64,000 nt of DNA from an uncultured Acidimicrobiaceae bacterium (GTDB lineage Bacteria; Actinomycetota; Acidimicrobiia; Acidimicrobiales; UBA10347). The position numbers and the translations under genes are program-made. The stretch is from positions 1-64,000 of the forward strand of contig CAJJAG010000001.1 in NCBI GenBank assembly GCA_905182135.1, read 5' to 3'. The notes below the pieces were generated by a model. The model was not told the DNA's origin. It saw nothing but the letters and a program-made list of their open reading frames with translations, and searched no databases. Numbering within the stretch: position 1 is the stretch's first letter; each line of letters begins with the position of its first letter. Shown piece after piece: positions 43,781 through 52,691 of the stretch.

Positions 43781-45097
43781 GTGAGCGTAGGAATCTCAGT
43801 TCGAGCAACCGTCATGCAAACACCTCGCCGAGGCGAGCTGCAGGTGTTGCAGAACGTGGTCATCGATGTCGATGACGACGGCACGATCATCTCTATCGGC
43901 CATCGTGACGGACCCGTGACCCATGATCTGGGCGAACACAGCGTGCTTCTTCCCGGGCTGATCGACAGCCATCTGCATGCCCCGCAATGGCCCCAACTCG
44001 GCACCGGACTTGACCTACCACTTGAGCAGTGGCTCCTGGAACACACCTTTCCATTAGAGAAGCGATTAACCGAGCCAGAGTTCGCCGCCCAAGTCTGGCC
44101 ACAGATGGTCGCCACTCTGCTGGCCCATGGCACGACCACAGCCGTCTACTTTGCCACTATCGACGTTGCAACCACCACCATGCTGGCCTCGACCTGCGCC
44201 GAGCTTGGCCAGCGAGCCTTCGTCGGGCGTGTAGCGATGGACCACACTGGCGGTACACCCGAGTGGTATCGAGATGCCGACGCCAACGTCTCCATCGAGA
44301 ATTCGCACCTATCCATACAAGAAATCCAGATGCTTGGCAACAGTCTCGTCAAGCCCGTTATCACGCCGCGGTTTACCCCCGCGTGCAGCAACGACGCTCT
44401 GATCGGCCTCGGCCAGTTGTCCATAGAAACTGGCGTACGGTTGCAGACCCATTGCTCCGAGAGCGACTGGCAACACCACTACGCCATCGAGCGGTTCCGA
44501 ACAACGGACACACAAGCTCTTGCAGGCTTCGGGCTGATCCGCCCGAACACGATCTTGGCGCACGGCGATCATCTCGGCGACTCCGACCTAGATATCGTCC
44601 GACTTGCCGGTGCCGGCGTGGCCCACTGCCCACTCTCGAACGCCTATTTCGCAAACGCAGTCTTTCCGGCGCGACGGGCGCTCGACGCAGGCGTCAAAGT
44701 CGGACTCGGCACCGATATCGCCGGCGGAGCGTCACCAGGGCTACTTCCGCAGTGTGCTCATGCCGTCACTGCATCGCGTTACCTCGAAGATGGCGTTGAC
44801 CCAGGGCTCTCGGCGCACGAGCGAGGTGTATCCAATTCTCGAATCGCAATAACCGACGCTTTTTACATGGCAACAACGGGGGGCGCCGAACTCCTTGACC
44901 TGCCCATTGGACTGCTCGCCGTTGGCCGCTCATTCGATGCCTTGGCTGTGCAGCTCAACCGGCCAGGGTCGGCGCTACAGATGTGGACCGAAATTGATGA
45001 CGGCGACCGCATCTTCGAGAAGGTCGTGCGCCTGGCTGCCCCCGCCGATATCTCCAACGTCTGGGTGAATGGTCGCCGCGTCGCCGGCGCTGCCTAA
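43781..45097 (+). CDS. guaD: Guanine deaminase
   Basis: An amidohydrolase of 438 residues that converts guanine to xanthine in purine salvage or breakdown. Zinc ligands are in P-G-L-I-D-S-H-L-H (H-x-H), the H-C-S-E-S segment and the late G-L-G-T-D-I-A-G-G aspartate. D-S-H-L-H-A-P-Q-W followed by L-P-L-E-Q-W-L is characteristic of guanine deaminases rather than other amidohydrolases. I chose GTG 43781 because the product then starts just before the family domain; longer frames run into the tetR operator. It is monocistronic and followed by REP-like repeats. Confidence 0.92.
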   Translation: MSVGISVRATVMQTPRRGELQVLQNVVIDVDDDGTIISIGHRDGPVTHDLGEHSVLLPGLIDSHLHAPQWPQLGTGLDLPLEQWLLEHTFPLEKRLTEPEFAAQVWPQMVATLLAHGTTTAVYFATIDVATTTMLASTCAELGQRAFVGRVAMDHTGGTPEWYRDADANVSIENSHLSIQEIQMLGNSLVKPVITPRFTPACSNDALIGLGQLSIETGVRLQTHCSESDWQHHYAIERFRTTDTQALAGFGLIRPNTILAHGDHLGDSDLDIVRLAGAGVAHCPLSNAYFANAVFPARRALDAGVKVGLGTDIAGGASPGLLPQCAHAVTASRYLEDGVDPGLSAHERGVSNSRIAITDAFYMATTGGAELLDLPIGLLAVGRSFDALAVQLNRPGSALQMWTEIDDGDRIFEKVVRLAAPADISNVWVNGRRVAGAA

Positions 45098-45114
45098 CCA
45101 ACTACGCCAACCAT

Positions 45115-45155
45115 CAACCTTCTGTACACAACCTTCTGTGTCAGACACAGAAGGT
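45115..45155. repeat. REP-like palindrome upstream of the RAYT gene
   Basis: Two tandem 14-bp half-sites, CAACCTTCTGTACA (45115-45128) and CAACCTTCTGTGTC (45129-45142), are followed by one A and the inverted copy GACACAGAAGGT (45144-45155), giving a 12-bp perfect stem. The architecture (two direct half-sites, one-base spacer, inverted half-site) is identical to that of the element after leuS. Confidence 0.88.
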
Positions 45156-45195
45156 GTAGCCGAGGTTGTCGCACCCGACACCTAGCGTCTTGCAT

Positions 45196-46158
45196 ATGGG
45201 ACGACCGCTGCGAATTGACCATCCTGGGGCCTATCACCATGTGACAAATCGGGGGCGCAACAAACAAGACGTGTTTGGTGATGACGATGACCGAGAACTC
45301 TTCGTCGACTACCTGCGTACAACTATCTCTCTGGGCCTCATCGAACTACATGCGTTCGCTTTAATGAGCAACCATTACCACCTACTCATCCGTTCCTGCA
45401 CCGACCACGGCTTGTCTCGAACGATGCAGCACATAGGCGGCGGTTACACCTTGGACTTCAACCGAAAGTACGGCTTCGACGGCGCACTCTTCAAAGGTCG
45501 CTTCTTCTCCAAGCTCATCGACAACGAGCGTTATCTAATGGAAGTACCCCGCTATATCGCCAACAACCCGGTCAAGGCAGGACTCGTCAGGCGTCCCGCG
45601 GACTACCGCTGGTCAAGCCAAGCCGTGGTACTCGGCCACCCAGATGCAATCGACATTCCTCTGGCTCATGACATTGTGGCTACATACTTCGATGGCAATC
45701 CTCAAGCCTTTGACCAGTTCGTGCGTCGACACGACACCAAGTCGGCCGCCGAATTCGAACGAGTCATCCATTCACAGCTTCCGGACCACTCTCTGCAGTC
45801 CTCGTTGGACACAATTAATACTGCGCTGCTTCAACTCGATGGCCTGACAAGGCGTTCACCGTCGTTATTATCGTTGACTACCGCGTTGACCGACTACGTC
45901 TGCAGCTCTTTGGACGTGCCAATCATCGGAATCTTGCTCCCACACGATGACGTAACTCAGGCTGCTCAAGGTCTGCTACTCACGCTTCTTCATCGTTCTG
46001 ATTTGGCAACACTCACCGATCTGGCGACTGCCTTCGGCTTCAGTTTTGGGCAAGGCGCATCGAGGTCGATCCGGCGCTTCGAAAGAACTACTCAACGAGA
46101 CCCAGCGCTGTCAGCGCTGCTCAACACCGGGCTGTCCATTCTCGACCGAGCCGCATAA
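45196..46158 (+). CDS. REP-associated tyrosine transposase (RAYT, Y1 family)
   Basis: A 320-residue protein. The N-terminal 130 residues are a Y1_Tnp (IS200/RAYT) nuclease domain: R-I-D-H-P-G-A-Y-H-H-V-T-N-R-G at the start, the HUH metal motif H60-x-H62 in N-H-Y-H-L-L, and the nucleophile region R-Y-L-M-E-V-P-R-Y-I-A-N-N-P (Tyr113 or Tyr120). The remaining 190 residues are a helical extension that may recognise DNA. It should cut single-stranded hairpins such as the flanking palindromes. ATG 45196 begins the conserved domain; an upstream GTG at 45166 is unlikely. Confidence 0.93.
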   Translation: MGRPLRIDHPGAYHHVTNRGRNKQDVFGDDDDRELFVDYLRTTISLGLIELHAFALMSNHYHLLIRSCTDHGLSRTMQHIGGGYTLDFNRKYGFDGALFKGRFFSKLIDNERYLMEVPRYIANNPVKAGLVRRPADYRWSSQAVVLGHPDAIDIPLAHDIVATYFDGNPQAFDQFVRRHDTKSAAEFERVIHSQLPDHSLQSSLDTINTALLQLDGLTRRSPSLLSLTTALTDYVCSSLDVPIIGILLPHDDVTQAAQGLLLTLLHRSDLATLTDLATAFGFSFGQGASRSIRRFERTTQRDPALSALLNTGLSILDRAA

Positions 46159-46159
46159 A

Positions 46160-46204
46160 TTTACCCCTAACCCTTTGTGTCTGACACAAAGGGTTAGGGG
46201 TAAA
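46160..46204. repeat. 22-bp perfect palindrome after the RAYT gene
   Basis: A 45-nt perfect inverted repeat: a 22-bp arm (46160-46181), one central T (46182) and its exact complement (46183-46204). The inner part CTAACCCTTTGTGTC matches the half-site of the other two elements. It begins 2 bp after the RAYT stop and lies between convergent genes, so it would also form a very stable terminator-like hairpin in both transcripts. Confidence 0.92.
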
Positions 46205-46221
46205 GGATTAAGTGATGTTGC

Positions 46222-47424
46222 TTACACGTCGGCCTCAACGGAGTCTCTGATTCGGTGTTCGCTCCGCGAGCTCGTGATCAGCATCGCCACCACCCCTGCG
46301 AGCGCGCCCCAGAAAGGCGACCCGATCTTCGCCACTGTAAGACCGGACAGCGTCACGACGAACGTGAACATTGCTGCCTCGCGATGGCCCTCATCGCGGA
46401 CTGCCATTGCAAGGCTGTTGCCGATCGTGGGCAACAACGCCAACGCTGCAACAATGTGGATGAGTTCCTTCGGAAACGCATTCAGCGCACCGGTGATCGC
46501 TGTCCCAAACAGCGCTGCGATTAGATAGAAACCACCGTTTGACAATGCCGCCGTATAACGCCGTGCCGGGTCCTCGTGAGCCGATGCTTCGAGACAGATC
46601 GGCGCTGACACCGCCGACAGGTTGAAGGCATATCCACCGAATGGCGCCAGCAGCACGGTTCCGAGACCAGTGCTACCAATGACCTTGGAGATTGGCGCGT
46701 CGTAGTTCGCGTTGCGCAGCGCAGCCACGCCCGGCAGATTTTGGCCCGCCATGGTGACGATGAACAAAGGAATCGCTAGCCCGATTACCGCGCTGAGGCT
46801 GAACGAAGGACCGACGTATTCAGGCTGGGCAAACGCTAACGTCAGCTCTTCAGTGCGGATCGAGCCCGATGCCAACGATGTCGTAATTCCCGCCACGAGC
46901 ACCGCAACAACCGCGTAACGCGGAGCGAAGCGGCGGGTCACCATGTACACCAAGGATGTGATCGCGATGAGGCCTGGAGCTGTCTCTGCGTCGGCGAAGC
47001 CGCTCAGAACAAACCTCGCCAGAACACCCGCCAACAGAGCGCTGACAAGGGCGACCGGGATGCGATTCATGAACCGCTCGAAAAGGCCGGAGAATCCAAC
47101 GAACGCCATCAGTACTCCGTTGATGACGAAAGCCCCAACTGCTTCGGAGAGCGTGAAGTCACCCGGCGCGACGGTTGCCAGAATTGCTGCCCCCGGAGCG
47201 GAGAACGCCACCATCACCGGAATGCGGAGCTTTAATGAAGGAACGATGGTGAGGATCGCCATACCGAGACAAAGGGCGAACACCCATGAAGCGATCTGCT
47301 TGTCGCTGGCCCCAACTGCCCTCGCCGCCTCGAAGACGATCACGATGCCGCTGGTCAAACCAACAAGTGAGGCGACGAACCCGGCCGTAATCGTCGATAG
47401 CGAGAAGTCCCTGAAGATCTGCAC
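46222..47424 (-). CDS. BenE-family benzoate/proton symporter-like protein
   Basis: A 400-residue membrane protein with about eleven to twelve hydrophobic helices, typical of BenE. Segments in line with the family are the N-terminal A-G-F-V-A-S-L-V-G-L-T-S, A-F-S-A-P-G-A-A near residue 73, and A-P-F-G-G-Y-A-F-N-L-S-A near 260. BenE proteins import benzoate with protons, but homologues are widespread in strains without benzoate pathways, and no such pathway is seen nearby. The substrate is therefore open. It is convergent with the RAYT gene. Confidence 0.88.
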   Translation of the reverse strand: MQIFRDFSLSTITAGFVASLVGLTSGIVIVFEAARAVGASDKQIASWVFALCLGMAILTIVPSLKLRIPVMVAFSAPGAAILATVAPGDFTLSEAVGAFVINGVLMAFVGFSGLFERFMNRIPVALVSALLAGVLARFVLSGFADAETAPGLIAITSLVYMVTRRFAPRYAVVAVLVAGITTSLASGSIRTEELTLAFAQPEYVGPSFSLSAVIGLAIPLFIVTMAGQNLPGVAALRNANYDAPISKVIGSTGLGTVLLAPFGGYAFNLSAVSAPICLEASAHEDPARRYTAALSNGGFYLIAALFGTAITGALNAFPKELIHIVAALALLPTIGNSLAMAVRDEGHREAAMFTFVVTLSGLTVAKIGSPFWGALAGVVAMLITSSRSEHRIRDSVEADV

Positions 47425-47763
47425 CTGACAACGATAGTGCCCGGCGAGTCTTCCGTCCGACCTCGAAGAGCACCGCTACACATCCGAGATGTGGCTAACG
47501 CCCTACCCGGAGCCGGGGGTCAGGGGGCAATATGGCCGAGTCCCTGTGTCGTGGAAAATGTCCGGATTCTCGTCCGCCGAGTAGCCATTGGCGATGCGCT
47601 TGAACGCGTTCCACAAAACGCCGCATCCGGTGCCTAGCTTGTCAATAGGAAAGTCGAACTTGAACATGCGGCAATCGAGACCGAACTGCTCGATGACTCA
47701 CTAGAACGACCCTGCCCGCGCCCCCGATAGATCTGTCATCTAAAACAAGAGGCACAGAAGGGA
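47425..47763. other. Intergenic region with a possible gene remnant
   Basis: 339 bp between two minus-strand genes. Apart from the short open frame at 47503-47667 (listed separately) I see no gene, RNA or repeat. Confidence 0.5.
47503..47667 (-). pseudogene. Possible small protein or gene remnant (54 codons)
   Basis: ATG 47667 to TAG 47503 encodes 54 residues with protein-like composition: F-K-F-D-F-P-I-D-K-L-G-T-G-C-G, then L-W-N-A-F-K-R-I-A-N-G-Y. In-frame similarity of character continues eleven codons upstream of the ATG (V-I-E-Q-F-G-L-D-C-R) to a TGA. This suggests the 3' end of a decayed gene or a small protein with a different start. I do not recognise the family. Confidence 0.3.
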
Positions 47764-48819
47764 TCAGGTGCGGAGGCTGGTGAGAATATGGCCGTAGACC
47801 TCGGCCTCCTCAGGACTCGTCACGGGCATCGAGAACTCGATGCGGTCGACCCGCTCCGAGTAGCGCTCTCGAAGCTGCTCTGCGATGGTTTCGTGGATCC
47901 CCAAAGTAGCCACCGTGTGCAACATCTCGTCATCGACGAGTGCGGGTAACGCATCCCAGTTCTGGGCCTTAGACAGCCTGCTGGCCTGCTCGGCGATATC
48001 GCCCCAGCCGTGCAACTCGAACGCACGACGATAAGCGGGCGTCGATAGGTAGAACGCCACCCGTGCTCGCACCGTCTCGGTGCTGACCGCAAGCTGCTTC
48101 TCGGTCGCAGCGGTGCCCACAAGCGGCTTCATGCAGACCTCCACCAACGACGCATCTCGGCCAGTCCGAGCTGCGCCACGGGCAATGTTTGGATGCACCT
48201 GCTCGTCAATAAAGCGTGGCGTGCAAACCGGATGGAGACGTACTCCATCAGCGACCTCGCCCGCCATAGCCACCATGTTGGGGCCAATCGCAGCAACGTG
48301 GATCGGTATAGACGGATGGTCGATCGGCCCCGGGTCAAACAGCGGGACCATCAGGCTCAGGTTGTAGTGCTCGCTCTCGAAGTTCAACTCGGTGCCGTGC
48401 TGCCAGCAGTCCCACACTGCCCGCATCGCCATGATGTAGTCGCGCATCCAAGGCGCCGGAGCGTGCCAATCCATGCCGAAGCGGCGCCGTACGTGGCCAC
48501 GTACTTGCGAGCCCAGTCCGAGTACGAACCGGCCCTGCGACAGCTTCTGTAACGACCACGCCGACATTGCGGTGATCGTCGGGCTCCTAGGGAACGCCAT
48601 GGCTACAGACGTGCCTAACCCAATCGTTGATGTTGCGGCGGCGCCCAAGGCCAAGAGCTGATACGGGTCGTCCTTGGTTTCTTCGACGAGCACGGCATCG
48701 ATCCCGAGTTCCTCGGCTTGCACAGCACCAGCAGCGAAATCGCCAATATGTAACGGCGTGTCCGGTTCACGAAGCCCTGGGTCGAGTTTTCCGAGCGGAA
48801 GCAACGTCTCTACCTTCAT
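47764..48819 (-). CDS. Luciferase-like (LLM) F420-dependent oxidoreductase
   Basis: A 351-residue TIM-barrel flavin/F420 oxidoreductase. The segments G-L-G-T-S-V-A-M-A-F-P-R-S-P near 68, G-R-F-V-L-G-L-G-S-Q near 95 and the H-V-A-A-I-G-P-N-M-V run near 175 match the actinobacterial F420-type subfamily rather than bacterial luciferase itself. The substrate is unknown. It is divergent from the nitronate monooxygenase-like gene, with 84 bp between starts. F420 use is known of the family and not shown directly here. Confidence 0.9.
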   Translation of the reverse strand: MKVETLLPLGKLDPGLREPDTPLHIGDFAAGAVQAEELGIDAVLVEETKDDPYQLLALGAAATSTIGLGTSVAMAFPRSPTITAMSAWSLQKLSQGRFVLGLGSQVRGHVRRRFGMDWHAPAPWMRDYIMAMRAVWDCWQHGTELNFESEHYNLSLMVPLFDPGPIDHPSIPIHVAAIGPNMVAMAGEVADGVRLHPVCTPRFIDEQVHPNIARGAARTGRDASLVEVCMKPLVGTAATEKQLAVSTETVRARVAFYLSTPAYRRAFELHGWGDIAEQASRLSKAQNWDALPALVDDEMLHTVATLGIHETIAEQLRERYSERVDRIEFSMPVTSPEEAEVYGHILTSLRT

Positions 48820-48903
48820 GATCCCATGGTGTCAGCTAGTGCAATCATCAGACCAATCCGGCCAACTTGGGTTAGACAGCGAGCCGAGTGCCAAGATCAA
48901 TGC

Positions 48904-50049
48904 ATGAAGAATCAGGTCACCGAGATGTTCGGCATCGATATGCCGATCTTTGCGTTCACCCACTGCCGTGATGTTGTCGCCGCAGTCACCAAGGCCGGCG
49001 GCCTCGGAGTCCTAGGCGCGGTTGGGCTATCGCCCCGCCAGCTCGAGATTGACTTGCAGTGGATCGAAGAGGAAGTTGGCGGCAAGCCGTACGGCGTCGA
49101 CCTGATCGTTCCAGCCAAATACGCCGGATCCGACGAGGGTGGCTTGTCTGTTGGTTCGATCAACGACATGATCCCCGACGAGCACCGCCAGTACCTGAAT
49201 CAGATCCTAGAAAAGTACGACGTTCCCCCGCTCGAAGAAGGCAGCAAGAGGAGCGGCGGCTTCAACATGAGCGATGACGCCGCGGCCCCAATGTCGGCAG
49301 ACTCGCAGATGCCAAACCTCGAGATCGCGCTGGCCTTCAAGCCTTCCCTAATGGTGAATGCACTCGGTCCGCCACCGGCGGTCATGACCAACCGGTGCCA
49401 CGAGGCCGGGATCAAGGTCGGTGCCCTGGCCGGAAAAGCCCAGCACGCGGAACGTCATGTAAACGCAGGTGTTGACTTGATCATCGCCCAGGGTTACGAG
49501 GCCGGTGGCCACACCGGCGAGATCGCATCGATGGTGCTGATACCCGAGGTTGTTGACGCCGTTGGCGACACACCTGTTCTCGGAGCTGGAGGTATTGGCC
49601 GGGGCCGCCAGATGGCTGCAGCGATGGCGCTTGGCGCTCAAGGTGTCTGGTGCGGTTCAGTCTGGCTCACGACCGAAGAAGCCGAAACCCACCCAATCGT
49701 TAAAGGGAAAATGCTCACGGCGACGTCTTCTGACACAATCCGTTCGCGTTCGCGTACCGGCAAACATGCTCGCCAGCTGAAATCGTCATGGACCGACGAG
49801 TGGGAAAACCCAGACACTCCGATGCCTTTGGGAATGCCGATGCAACCAGTGCTTATCGACGAGGCCATCGCTCGTATCAACCGATCGGCACATCGCGAGG
49901 GATCCGGCGCCGCTGACCTTGCCAACTATTTCGTGGGCCAGATCGTGGGCAGCATGAACAAGACCAAGCCCACGACACAGGTGGTGTACGAGATGATCGA
50001 AGAGTTCATCGAAGCAACCGACGGCTTGAACACCCAAATCAACGGATAA
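48904..50049 (+). CDS. Nitronate monooxygenase-family protein
   Basis: A 381-residue FMN-binding TIM barrel of the nitronate monooxygenase / 2-nitropropane dioxygenase family. Motifs are the N-terminal P-I-F-A-F-T-H-C-R, Q-G-Y-E-A-G-G-H near 205 with the candidate catalytic histidine, and the phosphate-binding G-A-G-G-I-G-R-G-R followed by G-A-Q-G-V-W-C-G-S. It oxidises nitronates or may be an enoyl reductase-like relative. ATG 48904 opens the conserved domain; the longer frame from 48826 has a non-conserved leader. An unusual polar insert lies at about 100-140. Confidence 0.9.
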   Translation: MKNQVTEMFGIDMPIFAFTHCRDVVAAVTKAGGLGVLGAVGLSPRQLEIDLQWIEEEVGGKPYGVDLIVPAKYAGSDEGGLSVGSINDMIPDEHRQYLNQILEKYDVPPLEEGSKRSGGFNMSDDAAAPMSADSQMPNLEIALAFKPSLMVNALGPPPAVMTNRCHEAGIKVGALAGKAQHAERHVNAGVDLIIAQGYEAGGHTGEIASMVLIPEVVDAVGDTPVLGAGGIGRGRQMAAAMALGAQGVWCGSVWLTTEEAETHPIVKGKMLTATSSDTIRSRSRTGKHARQLKSSWTDEWENPDTPMPLGMPMQPVLIDEAIARINRSAHREGSGAADLANYFVGQIVGSMNKTKPTTQVVYEMIEEFIEATDGLNTQING

Positions 50050-50615
50050 GCCCAGCCAGCTGAATCCCTTTCTGGCGAGACGCCGTCCACGCAATAACCG
50101 CGCATCCTGTTGACATCTTGATGTCACGGTTCCCTGAACTGGCCGGACACGATGGACACCTAGATCAACGACAACAACGTGTATTAGCTCGGACTGCACT
50201 CCTTCATCAGCTTCGCTACCAGAATGCGTTCGACTAGGGGCGCCTTCACCTTCGTCGAGAAGCGGGCAGCCGACACTGAGTTTTGTCCGCAAGGCGCCCG
50301 ATCGGTCGTTGCCCTACTGCGGCCGTGTGTTTCCCGATGCAACTTCGCCACTTCGTGGCCAAATGTAAAGACGGACTGACTGGGCACTTTGCGCACTAGC
50401 GGGCTCTAGTTCCCTGTAGGAATAATTCCCTATAGAAGTGGTGCAGTAGAGGGCGAGGGCCACCGGCGTGTCGTCGCTCGTTCTATCGGACCGGGCGAGG
50501 GTCAGCGCCGAAGCTGCCGGATCCCCTCATTCTGTGTCAAGTCGTTCTCGCCGTTGAAGCACAATTCGCATGTTCTTGACGCCATCCGTATTCCAGAGAC
50601 GCATACTTGGGAACG
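50050..50615. other. Intergenic region upstream of the IMPase-family gene
   Basis: 566 bp with no gene I can support. Open frames are short and without motifs. A small direct repeat, TTCCCTGTAGGAATAA followed by TTCCCTATAG, is at 50410-50435. No tRNA, riboswitch or CRISPR structure was found. Confidence 0.5.
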
Positions 50616-51410
50616 ATGTTCATCGACCAGGTAAGCGCCGTCATCCGAGAGGTGGGCGCCGCCGAAGTGGTGCCTCGGTTCCGTTCACTCGCCGATGGGG
50701 ATGTCATGGAGAAGGGCCCCGGCGACCTGGTAACGATCGCAGACCAGGAATGTGAACGAGTTCTCGCCGAACGTTTGCGAGCAATCCGGGACATACCCGT
50801 GGTTGGCGAAGAAGGCACAGCAGCGGACCCGTCGCTTCTTGACCTTGTGGCCGAGGCCGACGCGACATGGATCATCGATCCGATCGACGGAACAGCGAAC
50901 TTCGTTGCTGGCAATCCCAACTTCGTGGTGATGGTCGCACTTGCCGAACTCGGCGAAACCGTCGCTGCATGGGTCTGGCATCCCGAAACCGACTCAATTC
51001 TCACTGCACAACGCGGCAACGGGGTTCATCGCAACGGTGTAGCAATCATCGCCCCCACCCGAGAAAAGTCACCAACGGGCATTCTGAAACGCACGTATAT
51101 GCCTGAGCCAGCGCGCACGCTACTAGCGGCATTTCCCAAGTCGGTCGGATCACTCGTGCCAGCGTTCAAGAGTGCCGGCATCGAATATGGCGCATTGATC
51201 GATGGGCGCATCGACTTCCTGATGTACTGGCGCACTCTGCCGTGGGACCATGCCCCCGGTGGATTGCTAGCAAGCGAGGCTGGCCTCCGCGTCGCTCGGG
51301 TGGACGGATCGGCGTATATGCCCGGTGACGGCAAGGACGGCCTCTTGGCCGCCACGCACGAGTGCTGGGACGCCGTCGCAGCAGAAATTTTGATCGCTTT
51401 CGCAGATTGA
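50616..51410 (+). CDS. Inositol monophosphatase-family phosphatase
   Basis: A 264-residue magnesium-dependent phosphatase. The metal-site motifs are G-E-E-G near residue 65, D-P-I-D-G-T-A-N-F near 86 and P-W-D-H-A-P-G-G near 208. The family acts on inositol phosphate, histidinol phosphate, fructose bisphosphate or nucleotide bisphosphates; in actinobacteria both SuhB/ImpA- and HisN-type enzymes look like this, so I leave the substrate open. ATG 50616 follows a GGGA site; a TTG at 50607 is less likely. Confidence 0.9.
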   Translation: MFIDQVSAVIREVGAAEVVPRFRSLADGDVMEKGPGDLVTIADQECERVLAERLRAIRDIPVVGEEGTAADPSLLDLVAEADATWIIDPIDGTANFVAGNPNFVVMVALAELGETVAAWVWHPETDSILTAQRGNGVHRNGVAIIAPTREKSPTGILKRTYMPEPARTLLAAFPKSVGSLVPAFKSAGIEYGALIDGRIDFLMYWRTLPWDHAPGGLLASEAGLRVARVDGSAYMPGDGKDGLLAATHECWDAVAAEILIAFAD

Positions 51411-51468
51411 ATACGCATCGCTGACACGACCATCTGACTGCCCTATTCACTGTATTAGCGTGCTCAGC

Positions 51469-51768
51469 ATGCTTATTGTTGCTGGAACCATCACTATTGA
51501 TCCCGCCGACGCCGACATTCTGCGCGCTGCTGCTACGGCGATGATGGAGGCCACTCATCAAGAGTCTGGTTGCATCGAGTACGTGTTTAGTATCAGCGTC
51601 GCTGATCCAGGCGAGGTGCAGGTCTTCGAAGTCTGGGAATCTGCCGAAGATCTCAAGAAACACTTCACCGTCGCCCACATGGCTACGTTTCGGTCAGTCC
51701 TGAACGAAGTGACGATCACTGGACGCAACCTGCATCGTTACGAAGTGTCCTCGCACGAACCTATGTAA
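51469..51768 (+). CDS. Antibiotic biosynthesis monooxygenase (ABM) domain protein
   Basis: A 99-residue ferredoxin-like (ABM) protein. Family marks are V-A-G-T-I-T-I-D at the start, the Y-V-F-S-I-S-V-A-D-P segment near 38, F-E-V-W-E-S near 53 and H-M-A-T-F near 71. Such small dimeric proteins act as quinol monooxygenases or heme-degrading enzymes without a metal cofactor, or have unknown roles. ATG 51469 is preferred over GTG 51460. It lies 58 bp after the phosphatase gene in the same orientation. Confidence 0.85.
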   Translation: MLIVAGTITIDPADADILRAAATAMMEATHQESGCIEYVFSISVADPGEVQVFEVWESAEDLKKHFTVAHMATFRSVLNEVTITGRNLHRYEVSSHEPM

Positions 51769-52691
51769 CTGCAGGCTCCTTACGCCGCTCGGTTCTCGAG
51801 CCCAACAAACGCTGCAGGCCTCCCTTGACCGGGCTCCTTGGTCACAATTCTCACCGTTAGCAGGATCTAACGGCACCACCAGCGTTGACGGCGCCTCTGA
51901 ACCCATGTAGCCCAGAGAACGCGGTCCATATGGAATGAATCACGCTCGTGGTCCATTACCACACGCCGTTTTTCTCCTCGCTCTGAAGGTGGCTGGAGCG
52001 TTCGCGGTCGCACTATCTCTGGCCCTGCCTCAGGCAGAAGCGCAGGGTGTAGAAACGTTCCAGTGGCTCGTCCAGTTATAGGCCACATGGGTTATCGGGC
52101 ACATCGGCTGCAGCCATGGAATTCACCGACGACAGCAGGCTCAGTGCACCATGTGGCGGCCACGGATTTTCCTGCGACGACGACGGTGAACTCCTCTCGG
52201 CCGCCAAAGAGCTAAGCGACATCACAGCTGCTGAGGTAAAGGATCATAGATGACCTTGAACTCACGTGAGAATGCCAGCAGCGCTGGCACCGACATTGCA
52301 ACGGAGATCACGGTCAACCTAGTGGATGAGCTCCCTATCAAAGCCTCAGCCGAGTCGAGGTCGAAGCTGTGTCGAGGTCGAAGCTGTGAAGAAGTCCACC
52401 GCGAGTTACCAATCAGATATACCCAGATCGCAGTGTGCTCTGGGGCCTTTTGTTCAGACTCGGACCCATGATCGTGGCCATTGCGACCGCTGCATTCCAC
52501 CAAGCCTGAGGCCAACGATTGTCGTGCTCGCCATCGACATAGCGCTCGGCGCGCAACGGATCCTGTTCAGACCTGCAAAGGCTGCCACAGCTAGGCACTA
52601 GGCCGACCTGGCGCAGCTGGGCTGACAGTGCTGCTCAGTGACTCTTGGCCAGAAACGAGGTAAACGGCCTGGAACCGAGCATCCTTGATCG
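51769..52691. other. Long intergenic region upstream of typA
   Basis: 923 bp, the longest gene-free stretch here. I find no family match. Two short overlapping plus-strand frames occur: 52116-52253 (45 codons, with two cysteines) and 52250-52471 (73 codons), joined by an ATGA overlap. They may be decayed sequence. A 17-bp tandem duplication lies at 52354-52387. Composition is less codon-like than that of the flanks. It may be a degraded gene or the trace of a past insertion. Confidence 0.5.
52354..52387. repeat. 17-bp tandem duplication
   Basis: GTCGAGGTCGAAGCTGT is present twice head-to-tail at 52354-52370 and 52371-52387 with no mismatch, in the non-coding region upstream of typA. Confidence 0.9.

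Larger units (their letters stand above)
45115..46204 (+). mobile_element. RAYT gene bracketed by REP-like palindromes
   Basis: The unit consists of the upstream palindrome (45115-45155), a Y1-type transposase gene (45196-46158) and the downstream palindrome (46160-46204). The two palindromes share the TGTGTC-W-GACACA core but differ in the outer arms. There is no terminal inverted repeat or target duplication of a classical IS. This is the organisation of REP-associated tyrosine transposases, which sit among the palindromes they process. Confidence 0.8.
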
